Shown: positions 37,318-49,499 of the stretch, piece after piece
How the letters are laid out: each line of letters begins with the position of its first letter
Position numbering within the stretch: the first letter of the stretch is position 1
NCBI GenBank assembly: GCA_946811695.1
Contig: OX328124.1
Span: 62,250,770-62,314,769, forward strand
Origin: Gonocerus acuteangulatus
Lineage: Eukaryota > Arthropoda > Insecta > Hemiptera > Coreidae
Length of the DNA: 64,000 nucleotides
Direction of reading: 5' to 3'
Notes under the pieces: generated by a model
Database searches by the model: none
Seen by the model: the letters and a program-made list of their open reading frames with translations, nothing else
Told to the model about the DNA's origin: nothing
Made by a program: the position numbers and the translations under genes

Positions 37318-37999
37318 ATAGGGTCATTGAATGAGTTTACCAAGTTGTGCCTTGGACTAGAACCAAGTTAAACGATTGTTAGAAGGACTAAGAGGAAACA
37401 CTTCCTTCACAACTCTCCTAGAAGCTACCATACAAAGGGCTAAGCCATGGCACCATTACGCAATTATTCCTCTTACAACAGGTCTTACGTAGGTATTTCA
37501 TCTACTTACAACCAGCAAAGGGCAACCACGTGACAATATAATAAAAGGTTTCTAAGAGTTCTCAGTAGCACAAAGAACTTCCAGATAACGATCCATTATT
37601 TAAGGTATTTTAGATGATAATTACAACTTAAAAATATAATAATAAGGCTATTTTCTACCAACAATCGTATGGGGAAAACATTGACATAAAAAATGGAAAT
37701 ATTTAACGTGCTCTTCGTTTCTACGAAGGATGTTCTCCCGATACAGTTTGTGTTTTTTAGTCACTGATTTATGACTTTGTGCTTCAGAAGCTAAGGAAAC
37801 CATAGTAGTAGAGTAGACTTTCGAGAAACATGGCTGGAAGAATGTTTAATGAAGTCCTTTCTGATTGTCCTAATACTTTTGGTGGGTAACTCATTTTTTT
37901 GTTAAGTTTTAGTTATTGAAATCCGTTTTATTATTACTCTTGTGTATTATTTTACAGAAATTCAATTTAAGAAGATCCTTTTTTTTGTATATCCGTCCT
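36403..37999. other. AT-rich DNA with a (TA)n(GA)n microsatellite
   Basis: A compound microsatellite, (TA)n at 37230-37283 then (GA)n to 37313, is the only clear structure. No gene recognised. Confidence 0.45.
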
Positions 38000-38009
38000 T
38001 ACTTGTTCA

Positions 38010-38260
38010 AATAAAAATCAACTACAGAAACAGATCATCAACAGATATATCATCTACACATAAGATATTTCATATCGTCGGGAATATTGTTAAGATTTGA
38101 GTATATTGCTATATTCAACAGTAATGGTTACTGAACCTTGTGGTGCACCTGTGAGAATGGGTCAGACTAATCATTATCTATTCTTAGTTATGTCCTAGGG
38201 AATTTTCATCATAAACATTCAATCGAAAATTACATTCAACAAATATAGCAACAATATATA
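38010..38260 (-). pseudogene. LINE reverse transcriptase remnant
   Basis: On the minus strand, around 38150, the frame reads PILTGAPQGSV, the block before the polymerase active site in non-LTR reverse transcriptases. In a second frame about 40 bases on, NNIPDDMKYLMCR is followed by a stop and an isoleucine, matching the family's NDIP...YADD region but with the YADD box destroyed. A frameshift and at least one stop separate the pieces. Upstream phrases (NVYDENSLG) are compatible with the same domain. It resembles Jockey-type elements; it is a dead fragment. Confidence 0.55.
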
Positions 38261-38606
38261 TTAAGTTCTTCATTTTTGTAGTCAGGGGCTGACTAACGTG
38301 GATGCCACGCACGCAGAATAATTATCGCTGAATCCATACTACTTCTGGGACATTTTTATTACGATAGCATTCAATTCAGCATACGACGGGACTACTTAGA
38401 CATACCACACGACATGCGAGAGATACTCATTGAAGGTAGCCTAAGAATATATACCATTATTCAACATTTAAAAATCAAAAACATTTGTAATAAAATATAA
38501 ACATGAAGTATTACTGAATACATTTATTCATTGTCATTGCAAAGTATCATGAACCACTATCAGCCATAAACTATAAGATCTCAAATAAATAACTGGTATT
38601 TTTTTG

Positions 38607-38665
38607 TCCTTTTTTTTTTACCCGGTGCATAGTATTACTGCTATGGTCATTAGCACTAATAACTA
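38607..38665 (-). mobile_element. worn SINE family A 3'-end fragment
   Basis: Ten T, then acccggtgcatagtattact, then gctatggtcattagcact. On the minus strand this is AGTGCTAATGACC...TGCACCGGGT plus A tail, close to the SINE A end. Confidence 0.5.
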
Positions 38666-39158
38666 GTATTAAACCTCAATGTGAAATATTACTCTGTTTA
38701 ATCTAAACGTTTATTAGTATTAGTATTATCAGTTATTAGTATTTTAGTTTATTATTAGTTATTAGTTTTACTAGTATATAATGTGGTATACATCCTAATT
38801 GTAATATATATTATTTGATATTGTAATTTAATATTATATTGTACTTTTTCATTAGAAATTACCAAATGGATGGATTGATTGGGTGTTTAAGGGCAGAAAA
38901 CATCTAGTTCCTCACCGCCCTGAAGTGTAACGTTAGAGAGTCGTGTGAGAGGGATTGTAATTTTGTGTTTAGGACAGTGCATGACAATGAACTGTAATTT
39001 TTATGACCTGTACTCTTTTTTTTTTTTAAACCTATGTCATTGCTTACGACTAACATGTTACTTAGATACTAATAGAACTATTTGCACTAAAACTAATACT
39101 AATATACAGTATAACACTATTAATACAGTTAAGAGACTTGTATATAATTTTTTTTTTT

Positions 39159-39310
39159 TTATGCATATATATACATATATTTTTTAATATGTATATATCT
39201 ATTTTTTCTGAGTAATGTTATATATATCCTTTTTTTATGCATATATATATCTTTTTTATATGTATATATCTATTTTTTCTGAGTAATGTCATATATATCC
39301 TTTTTTTTTT
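39159..39310. repeat. local tandem duplication, two units of ~75-80 bp
   Basis: The block tatgtatatatctatttttt then ctgagtaatg and tatatatccttttttt occurs twice (about 39188-39237 and 39261-39310), each preceded by tatgcatatatat. Confidence 0.8.
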
Positions 39311-40032
39311 TTTTTTTTTTTTTACCAAATGGGGTCCAGGCCAATGTGTCTATATTGAAATCTAACAATAAAACGAGCAAGTCGTTTCTTTGCGGGCTTG
39401 TAAATTCATTAAATATATAAAACCCCAGAATGTGTTGGCTCTTAACAAATATGTGAAACAAACGTTCTATCTTTCAAAATAGAGGGCTAAAAAAATCAAC
39501 AATGATTCTGAAGATGTAAAAAAAATGTTAAAGGATAATTAAAAAAAATATATGTTATAAAAAAAAGGACATTTAACAATATTGAAATTAATCAATTAGA
39601 TAAATATTCTTGCGGACGACATTTACATTTAGGAAAGCCAAATTTAAAACGATTATCATAGAAAGAAAACAATTATGAATATTGTTCAATAGAATTTGAA
39701 TACAATTATTATAATTTACACCTTACTTGCAAATAGTAGTAGCTGTTACCACATTTTCACACTTTCTGATCATACCTGAAATCAAAGTTTGTATTAGCAT
39801 CTGGTTATATGGAAAAATATAAATAAGAAAATAATAATTCTCCTTTTGCGCTCATTAGGGAGAAAATATTTTTTATTGGAGATATTTTTACTTTTTGTAA
39901 TTCATTGGACTTATTTATCAAATGTAAAATTTGTGCTAACCACTTTATTGATTCATTCACATAACAAATAAATATAAATATTTATATTTATAATTATAAA
40001 CATTTATATTTATGTTTCTTTATTATGAAAAT

Positions 40033-40094
40033 ACTAATGGTAGACAGTTGATGCGCCGTTAAAAAAAAAAAAAAAAAAAAAAACTAATGGTAGA
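40033..40094 (+). mobile_element. extremely 5'-truncated SINE family A insertion
   Basis: Only the last 16 bases of SINE A (cagttgatgcgccgtt) and a tail of ~21 A are present at 40045-40082, flanked by the 12-mer actaatggtaga on both sides (40033-40044 and 40083-40094). The duplication proves this is a complete insertion event with nearly the whole element missing at the 5' side. Confidence 0.85.
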
Positions 40095-41751
40095 ATATAA
40101 TGTACAAATTATAAAACAGTTCGTATGATATTGTTCATAGAAATAAACGACCAATAGTAAGGAAATATACATATACAAATACCATAAGCTGAGCACATTA
40201 AAAATTTACAACAGTTTCAGTAAATATGACGTTATTGGTTTGAAAAGATGTAGTGTAGCTAGGCCTCGTAAAAATAAATATTAAAACATAGGTAATTTTA
40301 ATCATCACAAAAATAGATGTATTTTACCGCTTTATTTAAAATTATTTACCTAAACTAGAGAAACGGCCGTAAATAAAAAAAATAATAAAACTGGCTGACC
40401 CATGAAGAAGACAGATCCCCTAAAAATACCCGGAAAATTGAAATAAATTTAGTTTTCTTCCAATTGGCAATAACATTTCGCCCGACAGATACAATTTCGC
40501 CCGGTGCTCGTACGATTGTTATTTCAGCTCGGCAGAACAATCAATTTGAATAAGTGTGGAGAGGCAGGGGCCTACTGACAAATCACCAGTCGCAACTGAC
40601 TGTTACAATGAAAGCTCCTCCGCAATTTTTTATATCCATTTAGAACGTCACCTGGGGCCCCCATTTGGTTTCGTAGAAAAAATATTTTCCAGACAGTTTT
40701 CTTTTTTCACTAGGACCTTCGGTTGGATTACACTTCTCTGAAAGAAGCTAAATCCCTAAGACCTCAATTTCCCTTCTTGTTTACAATTTATCGGTTCCAC
40801 ATTTGCTTGACACGCCAAATTTTATTGGGGAAAATGATTTGCCTTCTTTTATGTCGTTCTCTCATTACTATGAACAGCATAAAGTCTAAAGTTTTTTTTT
40901 TTTTTTTTCTAAAAATCATTACCCTGGTAATAGATCAATTACAACTGTTAAGCGCGTAAGTACTTTCTCATCTTCCGTATACTCCTAGCATTTTTGAGGT
41001 CCTGAAATCTCAACTGTGATGTCCCTTAATAATTGGGCACATTTACAGCTCAGGACGAGAAACGACAGACAGATATATCATAGACTCTATATTTTATATT
41101 TTAATTAGAATTAAAACACATTCGTTAGTTTGATTTACTGTAAATGATAATTATTTTTCTTTAACTCTAAGATCATTCTAAATGGCCGGATAGCTATAAA
41201 AAGTTCAGAAATATAATCCACATTCAAGAGATGGGCAATTGAAAGACATTACCCGCAGGAGTGGAATATCCTTAGCCCGCCAACTCTAATTTATGCCTAG
41301 GCTGTTTTTTATGTTGTGTCAGATCCAGGGAAGAAGAGACCCCTAAGTGTTTATTTATACATACTCTGCATAGCCCTTTTGTTGGACCACCAAGGCCCTT
41401 CCAATTGATTCTCTCTTTATATCGCGCTCTTCCTTTACTTCTTCTTCCTTCCTTTCATCTTTTATTTTGAATCCTTTTAACAAAGGTCCTTTGGAAGTTA
41501 TATGACAGTCCAATCTTTACCAGAAGTTATTTTACACGAGAAAGTAACTAGTTGCTACCGCTTCGGTACGACAGGCATTATATTGTCATTGATTGCCATT
41601 CCCAGAACACATCGTGTCGCCACTACATTTGATAAGCAATTTAGTCCAAAATTTAGGATATATCCGTTATAATTACTGTAGAATAGTCATTTTCGGAGGT
41701 CGACCCAATATCTCTAAAATTGATCTAAATATATAGGCAATGGTCAATTAA
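40095..41751. other. no gene seen
   Basis: No coding or element signature recognised in this stretch. Confidence 0.4.
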
Positions 41752-41950
41752 TTTTTTTTTTTTTTTTTAATCTATACAAATCATTAGAAGTACAATAATC
41801 AAGTTAGTTGATATAGATATATGCTATGTATAAATTTAACAAAACGGTAAAAGTAAAATAAAATAAAAACCATACAAAATTTGGAAGAAGCCAACCTTTG
41901 TTGGCACTTCCGTGGCTGTCTAAATAAATATTACAATGATTATGATAAGG

Positions 41951-42895
41951 TCAGGTGAGTGAAATGTCTCGGGGCCACTGTCTCTTAAGGCGCCTGGGAG
42001 GATTGTCTGGGTGGCATTGGGACGATAAGGATAGACCTTCGGGATTGGGATGGTGGGACAGTTTTGAGTGGAACATTTGGAAACGGGTTTTAGCAAGATC
42101 AAGGACAAATGGGATGTTAAGGCCATTATGCAGGGTTTTGTTGGATACATAAAAAGGGGCGTTAACAATTTTTCGGAGAACTTTGGACTGGAATGCCTGC
42201 ATTCTGTTGATGTTATTTGGTTTTGTGGATCCCCTGAGTTCAAGTCCGTATGTCCATATGGGTCGAATGTTAGTTTTGTATATCGTTAGTTTGTTCTGTA
42301 TCGATAATTTAGATGAAGGTCGAAGGAGTCGACTAAGTAGTCCGTATCTTGTGTTCAGCTCGTGTCTTTTCAGTCTTGTTTGAGGGTTCCATGTCAGTTG
42401 GCTGTCAAGGTATAATCTTAGATATCGAACCTCGTTTGATTCTGGTAGTGGAGTGTCTTTGATGTATACAGAAGGGCATGATCTCCGGTTGAGAGTGAAT
42501 GTCACCTGTTTACATTTTCCTGCGTTGATCTGTATTCTCCACCTTTCACTCCAACGTTGTATGGCGGAAAGATGTTCCTGCAGGTGTTGTGACGCTACTG
42601 AAGGTTCAGGGGAAGTTGATAGGATGGCTGTGTCATCAGCATATGTGGTTAGTAGGGTTTGGGGGTGAGTGGGAATAGCCGCAGTGTAAAGAAGGAAAAG
42701 GACAGGGCCAATAATACTCCCTTGAGGGACACCAGCATTTATGGAGCAGGTCGGGGAAAGAGTTGTGCCTTGTTTTACTTGGAAGGATCTATTTGACAGG
42801 TAGGATTTCAGGACAAGAAAATAGATGCGTGGAAGAATTAGCTTTACTTTGAGCAACCTCGAGAAAGGAACTCGTGCAAAAACTCTAACGTTCAA
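41951..42895 (-). pseudogene. reverse transcriptase palm and C-terminal part of the Jockey-type LINE
   Basis: This 314-codon frame has AGVPQGSIIGPVLFLLYTAA (motif B region), TTYADDTAIL (motif C with the catalytic YADD), then the thumb region VRYLRLYLDSQLTWN and a C-terminal helix-rich segment (FQSKVLRKIVNAP, PFVLDLAKTRF) characteristic of Jockey elements such as those in insects. There is no RNase H domain, which agrees with Jockey. The ATG lies inside the domain and is not the native start. The frame ends with a stop followed by ~180 bases of 3' sequence and a T-run. Confidence 0.85.
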
Positions 42896-43345
42896 GCGAG
42901 GAGGATATAGCGTCTACAAAACGGAAGGATTGTCAAATAGTGGAGTGGTGGAAGTGGAAACCAAATTGATGGTTGGGAATTTTCTTCGAGGATTCTATGA
43001 TAGGAAGGATTCTTTTGTAAAGGAGTTTTTCGAATATTTTGGAAATGAATGGGAGAAGGCTGATAGGTCGATATGCAGATGGGGAATCGGGTGGTTTGAA
43101 GGGTTTGGGAGGTCATAACGATGACGACTGAATGTTTCCAGGGATTCGGGAAATGGGTTGTTCTTAGGATTGAGTTGTACAGATATGTAAGGAGATATAA
43201 TTGCTTTCTGGGGGAGGTTTATGAGAATTGTGGAGGTGATAAGGTCATAACCGGGAGATTTCCTAGGAAGGTGTTTGATTATGTATTTTACTTCGGACGG
43301 ATGGAAAGCATTGGGAGGGAAGGACAAAGGTAAAGGAGAATTCAC
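42892..43345 (-). pseudogene. N-terminal reverse transcriptase part of the Jockey-type LINE
   Basis: Two overlapping frames, 42995-43345 and 42892-43116, each carry part of the domain. The first has HPSEVKYIIKHLPRKSPGYD and LITSTILINLP, the block preceding the polymerase fingers. The second carries the continuation corresponding to the 'YRPISLLP...KI.EK' region, visible only after a frameshift. At least two frameshifts are needed to read through. I do not see motif A with its catalytic aspartate; it appears to have been lost near 42880-42920. Confidence 0.7.
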
Positions 43346-43373
43346 CTGCGGTCAGGAAACGGGGACCAAAGGA

Positions 43374-43823
43374 TTAGAATATTGACAGGAATTCAGGATG
43401 GTAAATGGTATGGTTGGGAGAACAATACACTGCGGACAGTATGATGTCGAAGGGAGAAAGGGATATGGAAGTTACCTGTAGGCTTGCTGAAGCCATGCTG
43501 GACTCTTGATGGTGCTTGATCTGGTTCTTGATAAGAATTAGAGTCCCGTGCTGCGCCAGAGATGGATGGTCGGTTCGATAACAGAAGTACCCCTTAACAC
43601 CGAATGACATTGATTTTTTCAGGTGTGTCTCAGTTATTAGTGCAATGTCAATGTTTTTTTTTTTTTTTCTGTTAGTAAAAGTGTCAGTTCTTGTCTTTTT
43701 GTTGTAAGACATCTCTCTAACAAGGGGAGTATACAGCGATGGGGTAACCGATTTGGACCAATTTTTTTTTCTGGTGATTCTACATCGAAAAATAGTCGAC
43801 ACGTGTCCGAGCGTTCCGTCCAA
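43374..43823 (-). pseudogene. Jockey-type LINE endonuclease fragment
   Basis: The frame contains NIDIALITETHLKK, the block with the catalytic glutamate of AP-like endonucleases, then GYFCYRTDHP, HGTLILIKNQIKHH and SAVYCSPNH, matching the order in Jockey-clade ORF2 proteins. The domain stops at EFLSIF, well before the distal catalytic D and H motifs, where the sequence jumps to the reverse transcriptase linker. Residues before NIDIAL are not typical of the family and the ATG is therefore not trusted. Confidence 0.75.
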
Positions 43824-43840
43824 TGCGCCTTAGGAGCCGA

Positions 43841-44421
43841 GAAATAAAATAAAATAGGTTGAAAGTGCTTTATTTTTTATATAGAGTTTAGAAAATGATA
43901 TCGACATGATTCTTTCACCAATTCATTTGTTTTATAGAGTAGATTAAAAGAAAAATATAATCGTTAAAAAATAAATTATATTTCCCCAAATATATTCAAA
44001 AATATGCTTTCGTTTTCAGGTAAACTAGTATTATACATTTTTTTACACAAAAAATAGTGGCAGATTTAAAATTAGCACCCCAAGAAACCCTAATATACTG
44101 AATATCATTGAAAACAAAAAATAATGATTTTTCCTAGTCTGGAAGAGACTAAACATTTGTAAGCGAAAAGGTAATGTAACGCTTTGAAATTCAATATCTC
44201 CCCTTGAGATAATCCGATTTTTACATCATTGAAATCTTTCGTATAAATCGTAGTGCATTATTACATTTCATATGTATAATCATAACAGTTCCTATGTATG
44301 TATTTTATTAAAAGATAAGGAACAGATCATCATTGGCAACTAAACAGAGATCCCTTAAAAAAAAAAGGATTTATTTTTTGAGAACAGAATTCATGGCCAA
44401 GTTTCTTCACTTCCCTTCAAC
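43841..44421. other. AT-rich DNA, no gene seen
   Basis: No signature recognised. Confidence 0.4.
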
Positions 44422-45137
44422 ATAGGAGGCACCTACATTGGTCCCGACCCGACCCGATCCGATCCGATCCGATGGCCACCGATTCTCGGCCGATCAAACT
44501 TGCTGGTTTCTAAAGCGATTTTGGACGACCGACGCAAAATGGTGCCATACAAAATATTGTGTTTCAAAAACGTCTACAGCCTCTATATTTTAACCGATTT
44601 CAATGCATTTAAAAAAAAAATGAAAGGTAGGTAATCAAATTTAGAACATCTTTGTCAATTCACATTTTTGTTTTTTGTTTCCCTTGTTTATTAAATTACG
44701 TGGAAAGACGTTTATAACTATCCAATGTTTATAAACTTCCAATGCTTATAACCTTTTAGCTACCTTTCTTATAAATAATTTTAAAATTTGAATACTAATG
44801 CTTCTCTTATCGTAGTGTAACGGTTATAAAATAACTTTTACACTAAGATTTATTTTTCTGGACTGATATACTTCCGCAAGATTGATTGGCCTCTCAACTC
44901 CTCCTTCATACCTCCAACATTCAACCAAATCGAAGGTTTCTATGCTTATTAGGTAGCATTTCTTTAATTAATCACTCATTTTCAGTTCTCTGCCAGTTCA
45001 TTAATGACGAGCAGTGTCTATATCGGATCGGATCAGGTCGGGATCAATGTAGGCGCTCACGTCGGCCGTTGTTGGTCAAACGAAATCGGATTGGATCGGA
45101 TCGGGAGAAATACAGGTCCTATATAGGTGCAGCCATA
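44422..45137. mobile_element. PIF/Harbinger-like MITE with (GATCC)-rich arms
   Basis: Left end GGAGGCACCTACATTGG (44425 on) and right end, read in complement, GGCTGCACCTATATAGG (from 45134) are inverted repeats, both followed by runs of gatccgatccgat. A second inverted pair lies inside (tacattggtcccgacc at left; complement of gggatcaatgtaggcgc at 45042-45057). The 3-bp ATA borders both sides (44422-44424 and 45135-45137). The right end resembles that of the Harbinger element at 58798-60080 (GGCTGC.....TA.AT.GG). No transposase frame remains in the 710 bp. Confidence 0.65.
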
Positions 45138-45830
45138 GTAAGTATAATTTCAATTCTCAATTCTAGACATATGAAATTCTTGAAAATTCCCACAGATTCT
45201 TTTTATTTTTTTCATCAGCTATAGATTCCTGGAATAAAATGAAAAATTAATAATTATGTAACCGAATATACAAAACGCTTTACCACTCCTTAAATCTATT
45301 GTGCCACTAATAAACTAAAACCCGAAGTCGAATTGCTATGTTCTTAGTCGCTTGCCATCCATCAATCAAATCATTGTATATTACATAGATTTAATAAATT
45401 GTCAAGAATTTAGGAATAATTTTTAAAATCTTTTGTTTAAGTTTTTAAATGTTCGGTTAGCGCACGCTAAAAACACTAACACCATTAACAGCTTATGTAA
45501 AAGTTGACAAGCAAAAAAACCTTACATTTCCTCACTGGTTACATTCAGTCGGATAAAACAAAAAACATTAATGACTAATTCTCTTATAGACCGCCCTTTC
45601 CGAAACTATCAAAACGAATTTTAAGCAGAAATAAATAAATTTCATTACGACAATTATTTTTTTATTTGTTTAGTTATTTTTACGGTGCACAGACTTCTTG
45701 GCCATTAGGGTCTATTCAACAATTATTGTTTACATTATTAAAATTATTTTACTATTCTAAATATTGAAAAAATCATGAAAACGACATGGATAAGTAGAAA
45801 CTTAGAGTAATTAGAGTAATTTCTTCAGAC

Positions 45831-45887
<57 letters not shown>

Positions 45888-47105
45888 AAAAGCTACAAAA
45901 GCGAAATCTGCCAGACTTATATTATTGACCTTGGATGTATAAACGAGAAGCCTATCTGAAGCACCTGAATTGATTGCTTTTAAGTAATCTCCTTTCTTCA
46001 AAGTTCTTCTGTCTTCTTTTCTATCTCCTTTTTTAATGGAAATCCCCACCCCTCTCTTTCCAGTTCTTTTCCCGAGATAGAATCTGTTTTATAGATGGCC
46101 TCGTCTTCGCTCTTCAATCTTCTAGATATTTGAAGCCATTTTAAAGAAATAATTATAAGTAAGCAGAAAGAGAATCCCATCCAGGATTCACCTTCTGAAT
46201 CCTACTCTATAACCGTCCAATTAAAAATCTGTAATTAAGGAGAAAAAACTGGAAAGGGCGTAGGCAATTTTCTTTACATTAAAGAAAAAGTCTTAATTTC
46301 CATTCCTAATTTACGGCCATTATCTTGGCCAATAAAAACGCAAATTTCTGCAAGTGGAGTAATTATAATACATTTTCCTAAAAGCTGAGTGCATTATTAA
46401 TAGTTTTCTAACACAATACGAACAACTGCCTGGAAGATCACGTAGCGTTGACATTACAAAAGGGCTGGGGGCTATTAGCGGCATGCAATAATTATTGCTA
46501 ATAGTCCATAGGTTTATAAACCGTAAACAAAAAAAACAAAAACAAGAAAATGAAAATTGAGAGAGGAAATGAAATTTGTTGTCATCAGTAATATAAAATT
46601 GTGTTATTCCTAACTTTTGTTTTCTAGTGACATTATGTTTCTCAAATGTGTATGAATTTAGAAAATTTTTAAAGCTTTCTAAAAACATTAAAAGGACCAA
46701 AAATACAGTGAAAACAGTTTTATATGCCACGATTTCACTCTCTTTGGCAAATCGCAAACGCTTTATCACACTAAATGTAATGAACTTTAAATTCTAGATT
46801 ATAGTTGTCCCCAAATGAATATGATCGCTTGTATTAATTGTTTATTTATTGACGAATGCTCCGTACCTCCGCCAATAGCATAATATCCTCTAGTGTAGTT
46901 GCTCTAGGTGCTGCAGTAACCGATAACACTATAAGTATTCATACAACTGAAGAAATAAATTTAATCTGATGAATTCCGAAGTCGTAAGTTTGATGCGGAT
47001 AAATATGAAAGAAGTGAATCTAAAAAATAATAAAAAATAAATTAATAAATATAGTAAAATATATAAAAAAATTAATTTCGTTTAGAGCCTTCTGATTTTT
47101 ATTGG
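45138..47105. other. mostly unassigned AT-rich DNA
   Basis: A possible worn SINE 3' end on the minus strand lies at 45655-45720 (tttttacggtgcacagactt, then cttggccattagg). A run of about 51 A is at 45834-45884. A 149-codon minus frame (46320-46769) has no recognisable domain and low-complexity AT-driven composition, so I do not call it a gene. Confidence 0.4.
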
Positions 47106-47109
47106 TAGA

Positions 47110-47310
47110 AAGAATGGAACCGAGTAGGCTGCCTAAATTGATGCTGAATGGTGCACCTGGGGGCAATAGAAAGAGAGACAGATCAAGAGGGAGGGGGCTT
47201 GATGACCTGGAGGTGGACTTGGGATCCGAAATTGGAGGAGCCTAGCAGCAAACCGCGTGGAATGGAGCAGGATGGTGGGAGAGGCCCAGGTCCTACAAGG
47301 ACTGTAGCGC
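47110..47310 (+). pseudogene. C-terminal remnant of a LINE ORF2 (RNWRSLA tail)
   Basis: The plus frame reads NRKRDRSRGRGLDDLEVDLG, then after a one-base shift IRNWRSLAANRVEW and MVGEAQVLQGL followed by a stop near 47308. This tail (basic 'GRP..RW.DD', then RNWR..A.DR..WR..V..A..L.GL) is the C-terminal end common to many LINE proteins that are often misannotated as craniofacial development protein 2-like. The upstream domain is missing and one frameshift is present. It is locally GC-rich compared with its flanks. Confidence 0.65.
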
Positions 47311-47915
47311 CCAACAGTGAGAGTGAAATATGCTTTAGGTCCACCCGACAAACCTATGTAATGTACCTACTGTATAACATACAGTCTTCTTTTTCCCATA
47401 TGGACACCGCTCATGCGCGAACGCCAGCGGAAGCTTTTTTGTGACATTTTCTTGTAACAGTTTTTCCAGTTTGGTCATCGCTAAAGCATATTTATGCTAA
47501 AAAAAACAGTAATCAAATTACAGTGAAAACCTCCCAAGGAAGCTCTCATTTCGTTTTAAAAAAAGAAAGAAAAGTGAAATAAACTACTCATGGTAGTGAA
47601 AGCAATCGCCTCAGTATTTGCGGGTATATGACTTTCACTTACTATTTGTAACTTAAGACTTTTAATAAATGTATGTTATATGTTAATTTTTCAAATATAC
47701 CAGTACTGAGTTGATAACCGGAGAGCATTTAGTAAGTATATCTGCCAGGACATGTTCAAGTTACTAATTAATTTAAAAAATCAGGTATTATATTGATTTT
47801 AAAATACTAATTTTCACCAAGCTACATAACCTATCAAACCAACATTATCAGCTAAAAATTACTATTGTCGAATGATGATTATAATAGATAACTATATGTA
47901 TTCCAGCACTTCAAC
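47311..47915. other. no gene seen
   Basis: No coding or element signature recognised. Confidence 0.4.
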
Positions 47916-48168
47916 CCCAGCCATGGTGAATCAAGAAGGACATGACTACCTACAGGCTCACCTGCACCGAATCGGTGTGGTGGATAGAGACATCTGTCCA
48001 CTTTGTAATGGCGGTAGAATGGACGGAGCACATCTCAGTTCCTACAGTGCTCTCAGCACCCCAGAGTTTGACGACACGAATTTGATGCTTTCCTCCCTGT
48101 ACTGGCCTGTGAGGCGCTTGATGGCCGAATTGCCTCGTGCGGGTAAGGTTAAAGTAAGTAAGTAAGTA
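47916..48168 (+). pseudogene. C-terminal remnant of a LINE with (TAAG)n tail
   Basis: The frame includes HRIGVVDRDICPLC and MDGAHLSSYSAL, the C-terminal knuckle of LINE ORF2 proteins (CPLC...H...C); the last cysteine has become serine. It ends in taaagtaagtaagtaagtac (48151-48170), a tandem tetranucleotide of the sort that forms the 3' end of RTE- and R1-like LINEs. This is a 5'-truncated insertion, different from the fragment at 47110-47310. The N-terminal residues before about 47915 are not family-like. Confidence 0.65.
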
Positions 48169-49199
48169 CTGTAATTGCTAAAAATTGTTAAATTCTTAAG
48201 AAGTACAAATAGGTATCAAAAATAAATAAAGGAAACCATTGAATACCTACAAAATAGTATTATAATTAAAAGTCGCAATGGTGATTTCGTAAATCGGATC
48301 GCAATTTCAGCGACCCAGATTCAAACAGATTAATACAATTCATAAATTATATGGAATGAAGTACGTTTTACATTTTGTAATGATTCGTAAGAATTTATTT
48401 GAAACCATCCTAAAATCGTTTCGTACAAGGATTTTTTAATAGCACTTCATTTATAATAAAAAATTTTGTATTTAAAATTATTTTGTTCGTAGGTATCAAA
48501 CGATAGAACATTAATAATTTTAAAATGTTTAAAAAAAATGCAGAATTATAACTGTTATGCAGAAGAATAACAGTTTAATTTATTGTCAGTATAATTAAGT
48601 TGCATGAAAAAACAAAAAGCCACAAAAACGTTTTTACGCTCCCATGACAATAGATCATGTACACATAACTTTTCCAAGCCAAATTCCAACCATCTCCTGA
48701 CTTTGTATGGCTAACTATCTCCATCTCCGAAGCATATCTACATTGGGAGTCCTTTTCATTTCTATTTTGAATCCAACCTTTTACAGAACCATTTATCAAA
48801 CATTACAGTAGAGTGATATTAACAGAGAAAGAAGTTTTATTATTAAATAATTTCCAAAAGGGTTCAAATTTAACATATAACGGGCCTTTGTTTACAGTAT
48901 TAAGAAAATATTTGAAGTGCTGAGTTGGAAGGTGGACGGTGGCCCTCCTGAATTAACTTTATTTCATTATGCTAATGAATCTAGAAGAAAGGGAGCAAGA
49001 TTTCCACCACCTTCGCCCCTCTCACTAATTACTTTGGGCGATTTTCCAAGTTTTAACTCAGGCCGAGTGTTCAACAATTTTCTTATTTTCCCCTGTTAGT
49101 CTTTTCCGAAGGGAACGTGTAAAGTTCCGACACCCATCCCTCCGGATATTAGACCAGTTGGACTGAAAGAAAATCATTTCTAAAAACATAAATGTGAAA
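48169..49199. other. AT-rich DNA, no gene seen
   Basis: No signature recognised. The stretch 48917-49170 is GC-richer but not identifiable. Confidence 0.4.
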
Positions 49200-49401
49200 C
49201 TGAATTTTGAGTTGTATTTCCCCTCCCCTCCCCTTTTAGGCGCTTTCCTAGCTCCCTCGGTAGGAAGGACCCCCGCTTACGACGTCGACCTCATGATGCA
49301 TTCCGAAAGCGGTAGCCTAGAAAAGTTCTTATTTCAGAAATCATAGATCACGAAAATAATGGTGGTTCAAATTTGTGAGTGTGTTTGGGTGTGTGTGTGT
49401 C

Positions 49402-49499
<98 letters not shown>

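Larger units (their letters stand above)
41752..43840 (-). mobile_element. Jockey-type LINE, decayed and internally deleted
   Basis: An endonuclease piece (43374-43823), N-terminal reverse transcriptase pieces (42892-43345) and the catalytic/C-terminal part (41951-42895) lie in order on the minus strand. The T-run at 41752-41769 is the likely poly(A) tail read in reverse, which fits the orientation. The endonuclease and reverse transcriptase pieces are joined without the region that should lie between, so a large internal deletion has occurred. Plus-strand open frames across this interval are shadows. Confidence 0.8.

Noticed and set aside
41955..43333. Several plus-strand open frames across the Jockey element
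   Set aside because: They are antisense shadows of the minus-strand reverse transcriptase and endonuclease.
45834..45884. Long A-run as the tail of a SINE or processed gene
   Set aside because: No SINE body or cDNA-like sequence precedes it and no target duplication was found.
46320..46769. 149-codon open frame on the minus strand as a host gene
   Set aside because: No recognisable domain, composition typical of chance open frames in AT-rich DNA, no repeat or splice support.
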